Of a stretch of DNA of 64,000 nucleotides, positions 26,103 to 34,724 are shown one piece after another; positions within the stretch are counted from its first letter, which is position 1; every line of letters begins with the position of its first letter. The stretch is from positions 62,001 through 126,000 of the forward strand of contig CBDAPX010000001.1 in NCBI GenBank assembly GCA_965198725.1. The letters are read 5' to 3'. Source of the stretch: CBDAPX01 sp965198725. Lineage in GTDB: Bacteria; Pseudomonadota; Alphaproteobacteria; Rhodobacterales; Rhodobacteraceae. The position numbers were made by a program, and so were the translations under genes. The notes under the pieces were generated by a model. That model saw only the letters and a program-made list of their open reading frames with translations, was not told the DNA's origin and did not search any database.

Positions 26103-26495
26103 TCAGATCGTGATCCAGACATTCGCCCCTTCAACCGCGCGGACACGGCCCGCTTTCGCGCGCGTGCCGCCGCCATCGGTTTTGGCAACGGTTTCGTCAT
26201 CGACGACAAAGCAGTCTTTGCCGATCTCGGTGCGGGTGATCTCGTCAGCGCCGGTGGCACCGCGAAACAGGAAGGTGCCGGAGCGCGCGTTGACATGCGC
26301 ATCGCCCGCGGTCTCATCGGCACTGTCGGTGGCAACACCAACACAGACGGCTGCGGCGCTTTCAAAGCCCGGCTTGGCATAGCCTGCGTCCAGGACAACC
26401 AGCGTGCCCTTGTTGATCTTGGCGGTGGCCGCCAGCTCGTAGGCGAAAATATCGCCTTCGCGCATTTCAGTGTTGCGTTCGGTTGTGGTCGGCAT
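26103..26495 (-). CDS. Possible head decoration protein
   Basis: The 130-residue beta-rich protein (INKGTLVVLDAGYAKPG, SGTFLFRGATGADEIT) lies between the scaffold and major head genes. Size, composition and position fit a capsid cement protein, but I cannot assign a named family with certainty. The ATG at 26495 is used; MREGDIF at 26465 is a possible later start. Confidence 0.6.
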   Translation of the reverse strand: MPTTTERNTEMREGDIFAYELAATAKINKGTLVVLDAGYAKPGFESAAAVCVGVATDSADETAGDAHVNARSGTFLFRGATGADEITRTEIGKDCFVVDDETVAKTDGGGTRAKAGRVRAVEGANVWITI

Positions 26496-26536
26496 GGGTC
26501 AGGTCCTTTTTCGGTGGTCTCTGGGCGGGGCGGCGA

Positions 26537-27037
26537 TCAGGCTTTCTGCGCCGCAAGCTGTTTGGCGTAATCCTCTTCAGACACGCCCAGCGTTGCGCAC
26601 ATCTCGCGATCGGCATCGCTCAGCCCGTGGGCATTGGTGGATTTGTCGTTGAGGTTCGACGGATCGGTGATCTTGGGCAGGGTGCCGGTCAGTTTCTTGA
26701 CCTCTTCGAACCCGTCATCGCTGGCCATCGCTAGGGCGACATAGTGATCCTTCGAGGCAGGCGCGATCTTGCCGGCACTCACGGCCGAGGCGATCATGGT
26801 TTCCACCTCGTCCTTGCGGGTGGCTTCCTGCGCCTCGGTCAGTTTGCCTTCGGCCTCTTCGGCACGAGCCAGAACGCGGTCGTAATCGGCACGCGGCATA
26901 AAATCTTTCGTGGAGGGCGTAGACTGCGAAGCCTTGGCCGTTTCCAGTTCCTGATCCTTGTCGCGGATGGCGGTCAGGATTTGCTCCTCGGTGGCGTCTT
27001 CAGACAGGTCAAGCGCCTTGGCGATTTCTTTCAACAT
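26537..27037 (-). CDS. Probable internal scaffold product Z (in-frame start)
   Basis: Within the protease gene an in-frame ATG at 27037 (MLKEIAKALDLSEDA) has GGAG upstream at a fitting distance and marks the beginning of the helical scaffold half, giving a 166-residue product. Mu makes gpZ from the same kind of nested start in gene I. The site is visible; its use is inferred. Confidence 0.6.
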   Translation of the reverse strand: MLKEIAKALDLSEDATEEQILTAIRDKDQELETAKASQSTPSTKDFMPRADYDRVLARAEEAEGKLTEAQEATRKDEVETMIASAVSAGKIAPASKDHYVALAMASDDGFEEVKKLTGTLPKITDPSNLNDKSTNAHGLSDADREMCATLGVSEEDYAKQLAAQKA

Positions 27038-27586
27038 GGGGGTGTCTCCGGGTTTGGTTGCGCTTGCACGCGCGAGGGCCTTCATCTGAAAGGCAGGACG
27101 ATTGACGAGGGCGACAGCATCCAGCATCGCGATCTCGCCGGTTTTCTTGTTCACGCGGAATTCGGGGCTGACGAAGCGCCATTCCCGATCGGCGATCTGT
27201 TTGGCGGCGCGGATGGTCCAGGCGACACGCGCCCAAATCTCGCCGTCCCGCACTTCCAGCTCTTCAATCCAGCCCGCGGCGGTCTGGTCGCCATTCTCTT
27301 CGGGCATGAAGGATGAGAGGTGGTCGTAATCGACAAGGATCGGCTTGGCGTTCGAGGCCCGCTGCGCGTCCACGAAAGCCTGCGGATCGCTCATCTTGAA
27401 GGCGCGGCCATCGACCGTGGCCAGCTCAGGACCCGCCGGGAAAATCTGTATCCAGTCCGGCGCGCCGTCCTTGTCGGCATCGCCAGAGGTCTCGAAGGCC
27501 AAAGCACGTTCGAGGAAATGCGTCTCGCCCTCATCACGGGACGCGCGATGGGAGACAAACAGCGGGGTTGTCAGATGCGTATTCAT
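26537..27586 (-). CDS. Phage protease I with C-terminal scaffold
   Basis: The 349-residue protein is Mu gpI-like: the N-terminal half contains WIQIFPAGPELATVDGRAF, VDYDHLSSF and VSPEFRVNKKTGEIAMLDAVALVNRPAF; the C-terminal half is helical and charged like the scaffold Z. The protease is presumed to cleave scaffold during head maturation. A candidate late operator stands 38 bp upstream of its ATG, matching Mu promoter PI. Confidence 0.88.
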   Translation of the reverse strand: MNTHLTTPLFVSHRASRDEGETHFLERALAFETSGDADKDGAPDWIQIFPAGPELATVDGRAFKMSDPQAFVDAQRASNAKPILVDYDHLSSFMPEENGDQTAAGWIEELEVRDGEIWARVAWTIRAAKQIADREWRFVSPEFRVNKKTGEIAMLDAVALVNRPAFQMKALARASATKPGDTPMLKEIAKALDLSEDATEEQILTAIRDKDQELETAKASQSTPSTKDFMPRADYDRVLARAEEAEGKLTEAQEATRKDEVETMIASAVSAGKIAPASKDHYVALAMASDDGFEEVKKLTGTLPKITDPSNLNDKSTNAHGLSDADREMCATLGVSEEDYAKQLAAQKA

Positions 27587-27922
27587 GGATCATGACATGA
27601 ACCATGCCCCGGCGCATCGCATGGGTAGCGCGTGCTACCAAACCGGGCCATTCAGCCAAAATCTACGGGATGTCGGGAATTGCCCCAGTCATAGGACGCA
27701 GCAAGCGTTTTTGAAAGCCTTTTGAAAGCGTTTGAAAGCACATTCGGGGGTTTCAGGCATGGCAGGGGCCAATTTGAAAGGCAGGCCGCTCACGGGGCGT
27801 CCGAGGCGATCTGGCGCTTTGAAGGAAATTCGAGGCCGGAAGGTCACAACATCCTTCGCGAGATATACCCGGCTCTGTATGGCTCGGCCTCGGGCGGGGA
27901 ATACCACAGACACCGCCGGAAT
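27587..27922. other. Central inter-operon gap of 336 bp
   Basis: No convincing gene is seen on either strand. It contains the late operator copy 2 (27624-27639) and a cluster of CTTTCAAA units, spaced about 10-12 bp (27704-27740). It lies 18.3-18.6 kb from the prophage left end in a 39.1-kb genome, i.e. near the centre. In Mu the strong gyrase site occupies a similar central place beside gene I, so an equivalent site here is possible. Confidence 0.5.
27621..27642 (-). promoter_or_regulatory. Late-operon palindrome, copy 2 (before protease/scaffold)
   Basis: On the minus strand, TTTGGTAGC-ACGC-GCTACCCAT; the dyad is 27624-27639, 38 bp before the start codon of gene I. Arms and the TTT flank are identical to the other two copies while the 4-base centre differs, as expected for a protein-binding dyad. 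The position corresponds to Mu PI. Confidence 0.74.
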
Positions 27923-29146
27923 TCAATCCATCGGAATGTGGCGGGCGGTTGGCCCGTATTGCTCCGGGCGGATGCGTCGGAAGCTCTTGAGGTAAATCTC
28001 CCGTCTGTCCTTGGTGATGTGCAGGATCGCTGCCCAGGGCTTTCCCTCGATCAGAAGCTGAAGGATGAATTCCTTGTCCGATGTCGCATCCTCAAAGAGC
28101 TGACCCTCTTCGACGATCTGTTGCACGCGGGCATAGTCATCGGATGAAAGCTGGGCGCGTTTGACGATTTGCTTGTGGGCGTCGGCATTCGAGAAGAGCA
28201 CCGTGCGCGTCTTTGTGCCGATCAGCTCCTGGACACGATCCGGCAGGATCGCCACGGGCAAGGCCATGCGGCCGTGCTCGATATTACCTGGGCTGCGATC
28301 GGATGCGCCGCGATAGGGCAGCTCACCTCGTGCCAAAGCCTGAAAGTGTTTCGCGCCCACCAGGTCCTGGACGGCAACGCGGCGGGCATTGGTGGGTAAA
28401 GTGTCGAGCCGATCGGCCAGAAAACGGCGCAGGTTATTGGCGCGGGTCGCACCGGGATTGCTTTGCCAGCCGGGATCGATCCCTTCCGGCACGTCGAACC
28501 GTTCGCCCGTGACCTTGTTCGTCCAGGGGCGTGTGACAACCTGCGGCCCCGGTGTTTCGGGGTCATAGCCAAGCGCCTCGGCCTCGCGCCGCGAAATCTG
28601 GCGAACGCGGCACTGACAAAGCCATCCATTGGGCGGATAGTGCGTGATCCAGAACGGATCATCCACGGGCAGGATGATGCCCACCCAGTTCATATGCTCC
28701 GGGCGGCGGCGTTCGGCGACGGAAAGCTCATAGATCAGGAAGGGCAAACCGCGTTTGGTGCGCTGGATGCGTTCCCATTCGCCCGCAGCCCGCGCGGTGT
28801 TCACATTGGCCCAGTAGATCGTGCGCAGGCGGCGCAGGCTCCCAAGCTGGACAAGCTGTTTGCCGTTTGGCCCATCCACAACCTGACGGCCCCACCAGCC
28901 TTTCTTGCGAAGAATCGGTTCGAGCTGATCAACGAATTCGCCATAGGAGCCAAATTTGCCGATCGCATCACGAGTGGCGGCGCGGATGTCGTCCAGGATG
29001 TCAAAGCCCGCGGACTTGGCGACGGTGAAAGAGACGGCATGTTCGTGGGGGGCAAAGTCGCGCCAGTCAAAGGTCGGCTGATTACCCTTGGCGTCGAAAT
29101 ACCGTGTGACCTCTTCTGGCGCTTCGCTGAATACCGGATCAGCCAT
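27923..29146 (-). CDS. Head morphogenesis protein (Mu gpF / SPP1 gp7 type) with extra C-terminal domain
   Basis: This 407-residue minor head protein has the gpF core (TIYWANVNTARAAGEWERI, Cys-containing PPNGWLCQCRVRQ). The last ~120 residues (from about VQELIGTKTRTVLFS) look like a separate small domain ending with KPWAAILHITKDRREIYLKS. Similar tails on phage head proteins belong to the barnase/EndoU/colicin/RelE-like nuclease group (PBECR). That domain call is tentative. It is the last gene of the lysis-packaging operon. Confidence 0.85.
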   Translation of the reverse strand: MADPVFSEAPEEVTRYFDAKGNQPTFDWRDFAPHEHAVSFTVAKSAGFDILDDIRAATRDAIGKFGSYGEFVDQLEPILRKKGWWGRQVVDGPNGKQLVQLGSLRRLRTIYWANVNTARAAGEWERIQRTKRGLPFLIYELSVAERRRPEHMNWVGIILPVDDPFWITHYPPNGWLCQCRVRQISRREAEALGYDPETPGPQVVTRPWTNKVTGERFDVPEGIDPGWQSNPGATRANNLRRFLADRLDTLPTNARRVAVQDLVGAKHFQALARGELPYRGASDRSPGNIEHGRMALPVAILPDRVQELIGTKTRTVLFSNADAHKQIVKRAQLSSDDYARVQQIVEEGQLFEDATSDKEFILQLLIEGKPWAAILHITKDRREIYLKSFRRIRPEQYGPTARHIPMD

Positions 29147-30713
29147 CGATGTCGCCGTCGCCGCGGGCCTTCATCATCTGCGTGGCCAAACGCGCGGCCA
29201 TGGCTTCCACATCGGGTGATACGCCATCCAGGCTGGCGAGAAACTCGTCATAGTTTTCCGCCGATTTGGCAGCGGCGAGGATCATGGCCACGGTCGGCCC
29301 CATATCCGCCTCCCAATGTTCCAGTGCCTCAGAGACAAGCGGGTCCTCATCGGTTGTGACGGAAGCGCGGTGGGTCTCGCCACAAGATGGGCAGGCATGG
29401 CCTTGGCGGTGCGCTCGCTCCGATCCCGGCCCGGGCACCACGTTCGATGGAGCCGCGCCGATCTGCAAGACAGGCTCACCTTCGTCCGGCACCCGGAACC
29501 CCATGCGCTTGTTCACATCGGCCGAGGCCACACGCAGCCCCAGTGGCACCAACGTGCCAAGCGAGCTGGTCAGGGCTTCGAGGTCTTCGGGGTCTTCCAC
29601 CGGGAAGCTGAAATCAGGCGGCACCCGTTCCCAGCCCCAGTTCAGGCCAACGAAAGGCGCAATCAGATCACGCTTGATGGTGGTGCCCATCTGGCGCGCA
29701 TCGGCTTTCTTAATATCGCCGCGCACCTCATCATGGGTTTCTGACTGGGCCCGGCTTGATCCCTCATCGGTGGTCATGGTCTGACCGATGATCGCCTTCG
29801 ACATCTGCTTGTCGAGATATTCGGTCATCGCGCCAAAGACGGCATTGCCCTGACCACCCTTGGCCTCGATGAAGTCGATCTCCATGCCCTTCGGGATAAT
29901 CGCGGCCGCGTCTGATCCGAGGTCACGCACGGCCCGCAAGAGGATGCGTTTCTCTTCGGCGCTGGCGGTGTCGTCATAGCGCCCCAAGCGCAGCGGCATG
30001 CCAAAGACTTCCAGAAACGCGGCCCAATCCTGAAGCGTGTAGGATTTGAGCATGAAGCACCACGCGGCGATCCGCGCGATGCCACCGCGCACGGTCAACC
30101 CTGATTTGAGCTTGGGGCGATGCACGATCCAGCTATAAGGGTTAAGGTCAAGCCCGTCCTGATTGCCATCATCGCGGATGCGCAGCTCACGCCCGGTGCG
30201 TTTGTCAAACTGGAAGTGGCGCGGGTCGCGGTGGATGTATTCTGCTGGCGTCCAGCGGTTCTCGCCAGTCTCCCAAATGACTTCAATGGCGGAATAGCTC
30301 TTGGCGATCCCGTCGAGCGCATCATCCACCATATCTGCAAATTCAGGTGCAAGGATCAGTTCCTCAACTGCCTCGGCGATTTCCTTGTCGGTGGCATCAT
30401 CGCTGGAAGGCGTGACGATCGGCTCAATGCCGGAAACCGCGCGCTTGCGTTGGCCCAGCACAGAAGCATAGTGCCCGTCGCGTTCTTCCATCTCTTCGGC
30501 CAGGACAAGGAAGTCGTGATTGTCGCCCTCATTCGCAGCCTTCAAGAGCGCAGCAAGCTTGCTGGGATCAAGGCCACCGGCAACGCTATCAGCCCAGACC
30601 GAGCGCACCCCCGTGCTTGTGGGCGGTGCCTGTTCTTCGGTGAGCACCGCCACCTGAAACGGCTTGCCGTCAGGGCCGAGCACCGATGATTTGCGAGTTG
30701 GTTCTTTTGCCAT
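29139..30713 (-). CDS. Portal protein, DUF935 (Mu gp29 type)
   Basis: The 524-residue portal forms the DNA entry ring of the head. It shows the family start PTSTGVRSVWADSVAGGLDPSKL-like region, DGIAKSYSAIEVIWE, and KAIIGQTMTTDEGSS. A Cys-containing stretch (HACPSCGETHRA) lies in the C-terminal part. It overlaps gene F by 8 bp. Confidence 0.94.
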   Translation of the reverse strand: MAKEPTRKSSVLGPDGKPFQVAVLTEEQAPPTSTGVRSVWADSVAGGLDPSKLAALLKAANEGDNHDFLVLAEEMEERDGHYASVLGQRKRAVSGIEPIVTPSSDDATDKEIAEAVEELILAPEFADMVDDALDGIAKSYSAIEVIWETGENRWTPAEYIHRDPRHFQFDKRTGRELRIRDDGNQDGLDLNPYSWIVHRPKLKSGLTVRGGIARIAAWCFMLKSYTLQDWAAFLEVFGMPLRLGRYDDTASAEEKRILLRAVRDLGSDAAAIIPKGMEIDFIEAKGGQGNAVFGAMTEYLDKQMSKAIIGQTMTTDEGSSRAQSETHDEVRGDIKKADARQMGTTIKRDLIAPFVGLNWGWERVPPDFSFPVEDPEDLEALTSSLGTLVPLGLRVASADVNKRMGFRVPDEGEPVLQIGAAPSNVVPGPGSERAHRQGHACPSCGETHRASVTTDEDPLVSEALEHWEADMGPTVAMILAAAKSAENYDEFLASLDGVSPDVEAMAARLATQMMKARGDGDIDG

Positions 30714-30722
30714 GTTCTTTCC

Positions 30723-30941
30723 TCAGTGCAGATGGGGCGAGACTGGCGGCGCGCATTCCGCCCAATGGGTCACGTCTTCCAGGAGAGCAAACCCGCGGCC
30801 TTCGTCATCCCAGACACGCGGCCCCTTATCGTCGGGGCATTCCTCGATTTCGCCGAACGCCGGATAGCCGCCAAAGGCATCGTCGCACCAAAAGAGCGCC
30901 TTACCGCCAGGATAGGTGTCGATGGATTGCCACGCGACCAT
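30723..30941 (-). CDS. Small phage protein of unknown function
   Basis: This 72-residue Trp/Asp-rich protein (VAWQSIDTYPGGKALFWCDD) is coupled to the terminase stop codon (TGATG). Its beginning W-Q-S-I-x-x-x-P-G resembles small phage proteins of the DUF551 kind, but the match is weak. It lies between terminase and portal, an unusual place for extra genes. Confidence 0.6.
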   Translation of the reverse strand: MVAWQSIDTYPGGKALFWCDDAFGGYPAFGEIEECPDDKGPRVWDDEGRGFALLEDVTHWAECAPPVSPHLH

Positions 30942-32593
30942 CACCAAAGCCCCCCGGATCGTCTGAAACTGTCACCGCCCTCAACGCGCCGATCGCCCCA
31001 GCCGTCCTCTTCGTCGGGCGCATGGGCGGATGTGTATTCATAGGTGCTGACCGGCTGGCGGCTGGCGAACCAGGCCAGCGCCTCGGCCACCGCGCTATCG
31101 CCGTGGCGGTTGAAGCCGTCCGTTCCCTTCAGGCGGAAATCCTTTGGAATGCGGATCACGCCATCGACGTATTGAAGCGCCTGAAGGTCCTGCAAAACAT
31201 CGTCATGGCGCGGGATCACATTGGTGCCGTCACTGAAGGACTGGATGAAGGGCGGCATCTCGATCCGATACCATTCCTGCGTGAAAGCCACTTCGATGAT
31301 CTTCTCGCCGTAGCGTTGCGCGGCAACCTCAGCCAGATAAGCCCCGTTGCCGGTGCGATCGACGGCCCCCTTGGCAAAGTTGGGAAGCCGATCGGCAATA
31401 TAGAAGAACACCTCGCGTTGCTGATCGAAGGGCACGTTGCGCATTTCGACCGTGAGCTTGCCGCGCCGCACAAGATCATGGCCCATTTCCTTGATCACGA
31501 TATCGGTGGCGTCTCCGGAGCGGGCGAAGTCTTCGCCGAGGTAATGCCGCTTGTCGCCATCGAGGGCTTTCAACACCGGCTCAAGGTGCTTTCGACACCA
31601 GTCCAAAGCCTCGGCCGTGCGGAACGCCGCCGGCGCATTGCGGAAATCATCGTCGCAGGTCCAGCGCTCAAACGGAATACCGTCTTCCATGCAGGCCTCG
31701 ATCTGGACACGGGTCAGCGCCGCGCCTTCAGCCTCGGCCGGGATCGCGTCGAGCTCCTGGCGCATCGCCGCCACCCGCGGACCATATGAGCCGCGAATGA
31801 GCGCCTCCCAATCGTCCTGCGCCTCTTGCGTCCACGCTCTGCCTTTAATCAGGCAGACGCGCCGATAAAGCCCGTTCTCGACGGCCTTGCCGAACGGGAT
31901 GTGATGGACCTTGAATGGCGTCTTGCCGGCATTGGCTTCGCGGATCAGCTCGTTGAACGGATTGAGCACGCCGTTGTGGGTCGAGATCACGCGGACCTTG
32001 CCGCCCCAGATCAGAAGCGCGTTCACCGCGTCGATCACCTCGCGCACATCCTTGTGGAATGCCGCCTCATCGATGACGACGATCCCCTGAAGGCCGCGAA
32101 TGTTGGCCGGGTTGGAAGACAGGGCCTCGATCCGATAGCCGCTGGCGAATTTGATCCTGAAGGCCGAGATGTGTTTGGTGGTGCCGTCCGCCTGTTCGTC
32201 CTCGAAGAGGAACTCTTCGATCTCCGCTAGTTCCTTCGCCACGATTTTTGCGAAGTGAGCAACATAGCCGATGAACTCGCGGCCCTTGTCCTTGGTGTCC
32301 CCGATATAGAACACGTTGTCGCCGCCCGCCGATCGCGCCGACGCCGCGGTGATCGTATCGTCCAGCGCCTCGGCAAAGGTGATGCCTGTCCGACGGCCTT
32401 TCTCGGCCAGCTTCAGATCGCTCTTGTCGGCCAGCCATTCTTGCTGGTGGCGCATCAGAATGCCATCGGCCAGCGGGTCGAGATCGCCGGGGATTTCCGC
32501 ACCGCGGGTGAACGTGTCGGGCAGCGCCTCGGGATCACGCCCGATGACAGGCGGTCCGGCTTTCGTGGTTTCAGATACGCTTGGCTCGGTCAT
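30941..32593 (-). CDS. Terminase large subunit (Mu gp28 type)
   Basis: The 550-residue packaging motor has an atypical Walker A EKGRRTGIT near residue 65, Walker B IVVIDEAAFH near 170 and a nuclease domain with Asp residues in GEDFARSGDATDI and VDRTGNGAYL. Mu gp28 packages host-flanked genomes by headful cutting from the pac site at the left end. It overlaps the small subunit gene by 4 bp. Confidence 0.94.
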   Translation of the reverse strand: MTEPSVSETTKAGPPVIGRDPEALPDTFTRGAEIPGDLDPLADGILMRHQQEWLADKSDLKLAEKGRRTGITFAEALDDTITAASARSAGGDNVFYIGDTKDKGREFIGYVAHFAKIVAKELAEIEEFLFEDEQADGTTKHISAFRIKFASGYRIEALSSNPANIRGLQGIVVIDEAAFHKDVREVIDAVNALLIWGGKVRVISTHNGVLNPFNELIREANAGKTPFKVHHIPFGKAVENGLYRRVCLIKGRAWTQEAQDDWEALIRGSYGPRVAAMRQELDAIPAEAEGAALTRVQIEACMEDGIPFERWTCDDDFRNAPAAFRTAEALDWCRKHLEPVLKALDGDKRHYLGEDFARSGDATDIVIKEMGHDLVRRGKLTVEMRNVPFDQQREVFFYIADRLPNFAKGAVDRTGNGAYLAEVAAQRYGEKIIEVAFTQEWYRIEMPPFIQSFSDGTNVIPRHDDVLQDLQALQYVDGVIRIPKDFRLKGTDGFNRHGDSAVAEALAWFASRQPVSTYEYTSAHAPDEEDGWGDRRVEGGDSFRRSGGLW

Positions 32594-33153
32594 GACTTCA
32601 CCCCAAGCACTTCACGCCGGAAGAAATCGGCCTGTTCGGCGCTGAGACCTTTCTCGGAGCTGACCTTCTCGATCGCGTCTTCCACTTGGGTCTCAAACTG
32701 CGTTTGCAGCGCGCGTTTGCGATCGACGGAAAGCTTCTGGGAATTGACCGCCGATTGCAGCGCGCGCGCCAGTTCCATCGCGGCCTTCGGTGAGCTGGCC
32801 TTGCCGTCTTCCATCATCTCGAAGATCAGCGTCTTGATCGTCTCGGCCGCCATGATGGTCAGATCGTCGGTTTGCCCAGGCTCAAGCCGCTCGGTCAGCG
32901 CCGCCGTGATCGCGCGCACCTCTTCATGCCGGCGCGCCATCGAGGCCAGCCGGATCGAATGGCGGTTGAAGGCGGATTTGGAGATGGGGCCCAGATCAAG
33001 CTCGGCCAGCTTGGCGTTAAAGTCGAACCAGATTTCCAACTGGGTGCGGTCGCGCTCCTTCAGCTCCTGAAACGCCCAGGCCACGATATGATCGGCCTCG
33101 GGTGGTAGAAGGTCGATCGAGGAAAGCCGTCCCCTTCCTTTGCGCGCCGCCAT
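32590..33153 (-). CDS. DUF3486 protein, likely terminase small subunit (Mu gp27)
   Basis: The 187-residue protein begins GRGRLSSIDLLPPEADHIV and continues with helical segments (ISKSAFNRHSIRLA), the DUF3486 pattern. Mu gp27 is thought to recognise DNA for packaging. It stands directly before the large subunit. Confidence 0.88.
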   Translation of the reverse strand: MAARKGRGRLSSIDLLPPEADHIVAWAFQELKERDRTQLEIWFDFNAKLAELDLGPISKSAFNRHSIRLASMARRHEEVRAITAALTERLEPGQTDDLTIMAAETIKTLIFEMMEDGKASSPKAAMELARALQSAVNSQKLSVDRKRALQTQFETQVEDAIEKVSSEKGLSAEQADFFRREVLGVKS

Positions 33154-33157
33154 CGTC

Positions 33158-33475
33158 TCAGGCCTTCCGGCGCGATGGTTGATTGATACCTTCGATCACC
33201 GTCTTGCGGCTCAGGTGACCCTCGCCTTGCTGGGTCAGCTCTGCCACCAGAACCGAGCCCACCTGCGTCACAATCACCGCCTGCGCCTGCTTTTCCAGCC
33301 AGCGAAGCTGCGTGTGAACGTAGTCGCGGGTGCGGTTCACGGCGAAGCTTTCCAGCACCTTGGTAATCATGGTGGAATTCAGCCGCCCGTCCTCTTCCTC
33401 GGACAAGGCGCGCAGAATGATCAGACGCACATCGGCGTTGAAATGGTCTTCATAGCCATCAAAGAGATTGCTCAT
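33158..33475 (-). CDS. ArsR-like winged-helix protein (Mu gp26 type)
   Basis: This 105-residue protein reads as a winged helix (DVRLIILRALSEEEDGRLNSTMI ... VHTQLRWLEKQAQAVIV). Mu gp26 family proteins are found in the same place before gp27; they are presumed DNA-binding, possibly in packaging. It overlaps the gp25-like gene by 4 bp. Confidence 0.8.
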   Translation of the reverse strand: MSNLFDGYEDHFNADVRLIILRALSEEEDGRLNSTMITKVLESFAVNRTRDYVHTQLRWLEKQAQAVIVTQVGSVLVAELTQQGEGHLSRKTVIEGINQPSRRKA

Positions 33476-33843
33476 TTCGTATGCCCCTTCGACAAGTTGA
33501 TCAGGAAATCCTCAACACGCAGCACGCCTGCTTTCGTCGCCTGCGTGGTGTTTTCGAGAACCAGAAGCCGTCCCGCCAGCCGCTCATGGGCGAGCTGCAA
33601 TTCGTGGATTTCCTCGCGGGTGGGCAGGGCTTCGACATCATGTTCGACCGTGGCCAGGCGCTTGTCGATCGCGGCGACCGTCGAGCTGAGCTCGGAAAGC
33701 TGAGAGTTGGACACGACCTTGGATTTGTCCTGCGTAAGCCAGCCCTTCTGACGCAGAATAAATCCCGTCACGAGGACGAGAATAACCACGAGCGCACCGA
33801 TCGGCCCGCCTTCTTCTAAGATTGGTAGGAGGTACTTTTCCAT
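33472..33843 (-). CDS. DUF2730 protein (Mu gp25 type)
   Basis: This 123-residue protein has one transmembrane helix near residues 13-30 (GALVVILVLVTGFIL) followed by a coiled coil (SQLSELSSTVAAIDKRLATVEHDV). The start at 33843 is used because upstream in-frame sequence lies within the neighbouring membrane gene. A lysis or packaging role is unproven. Confidence 0.78.
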   Translation of the reverse strand: MEKYLLPILEEGGPIGALVVILVLVTGFILRQKGWLTQDKSKVVSNSQLSELSSTVAAIDKRLATVEHDVEALPTREEIHELQLAHERLAGRLLVLENTTQATKAGVLRVEDFLINLSKGHTK

Positions 33844-34235
33844 GCCAAGAAGGCTCCTGAAATTGCGCATGCCCCAGCGAGCAAGGTGTAATTGAGATTT
33901 GCGGTGGTCGAGATGCCGGTCTCCCAGAAGTTCCAGGCGACGACGGTCCAGGCCCCGGCGGCAAAGGCCATCGCCGCGAAACGAAATTCCAGCGGATGCC
34001 ATCGCCGGATAATCATGGCGACGATCTGGGTCAGGGCGATCGCGCCGAAACAATAAGCCCAGACAACCGCCTCAACATTGCTGAAGCCGCGATAGGCCCC
34101 ATCACGCAGAAGCTCGGGCGCGGTCAAAAGCACCTCAGCCTAGGCCAGAAGATTGAGGGCGGAGAAGACTTCCAAAAGCCGCACCTCGTCGAAAAACAGA
34201 AAGCGAAAGAATTTGGCCAGCAGGTCTTTAGGCAT
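33816..34235 (-). pseudogene. Small phage membrane protein interrupted by in-frame TAG
   Basis: A good ribosome site (GGGAGG) precedes ATG 34235, and the frame reads MPKDLLAKFFRFLFFDEVRL ... LNLLA, then TAG at 34140-34142, then continues in the same frame with four hydrophobic segments to 33816. Without the stop it would be one 139-residue protein. TGG to TAG is one change. Alternatives: a restart at GTG 34133 or low-level readthrough. It lies in the lysis region, so a holin-like role is possible. Confidence 0.65.
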
Positions 34236-34446
34236 ATTGACGAGCCTCCCGTTCATGCGCCCTTTGACAGTCGATGCAACGCTCTGCGAATGGGGCGGCT
34301 TGGCGGCGGGCCTCGGATATGGGCTCGCCACAATCGGCGCATTCCGCATTGCCCGGCCGCGTAACCGCGGCGCGCGCGGCTCTGGCAGATCGTTCCCGCT
34401 CCTGTTCAACACGGGCTTCGCTGCGTTCGAGATCACGCTCATTCAT
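34228..34446 (-). CDS. TraR/DksA-family zinc-finger protein
   Basis: The 72-residue protein has the C4 zinc finger CADCGEPIS ... CIDCQ typical of phage TraR/DksA proteins. Relatives bind RNA polymerase through the secondary channel and alter promoter output. It sits in the lysis operon, 8-bp overlapping the membrane gene downstream. Confidence 0.85.
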   Translation of the reverse strand: MNERDLERSEARVEQERERSARAARAAVTRPGNAECADCGEPISEARRQAAPFAERCIDCQRAHEREARQYA

Positions 34447-34721
34447 GCGCTCCCCTCACAAGATGCCTCGGCCAGCGAGCGCATGATGCTTTGAGCCGAT
34501 TGCTCAGCCCGTGCGTTCAAATCGGGGATCTGTGCGCCAAGCCAGTTCATGGCCAAAAGACCGCAGATATCGCCAAAGGCACAGGCCATGATCTGGCCGA
34601 TCTCGTCGAGCTTGGGCTCTGCACCGGTGATCTCGCCCAGACGATCACGCACAAGGATGTGCATGTCGGCGGCAATCTCTTCGCGCTGCGCCTCTGTCAG
34701 GGTGGTGGAAGGATCAGACAC
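34443..34721 (-). CDS. Phage protein of unknown function
   Basis: This 92-residue acidic protein (LDEIGQIMACAFGDICGLLAMNWLG) is packed between the spanin-like and DksA-like genes with a 4-bp overlap. No family is recognised. A central amphipathic or weakly hydrophobic helix is present, too short of a clear transmembrane segment. Confidence 0.55.
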   Translation of the reverse strand: MSDPSTTLTEAQREEIAADMHILVRDRLGEITGAEPKLDEIGQIMACAFGDICGLLAMNWLGAQIPDLNARAEQSAQSIMRSLAEASCEGSA

Positions 34722-34724
34722 GGC

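Noticed and set aside
25107..26570. A 487-codon open frame on the + strand across the head genes
   Set aside because: It crosses three recognised minus-strand genes and their spacers and shows no domain.
27732..27995. Small + strand frame in the central gap (87 codons)
   Set aside because: Arg/Gly-rich, runs into the gpF gene on the other strand and has no clear ribosome site or family.
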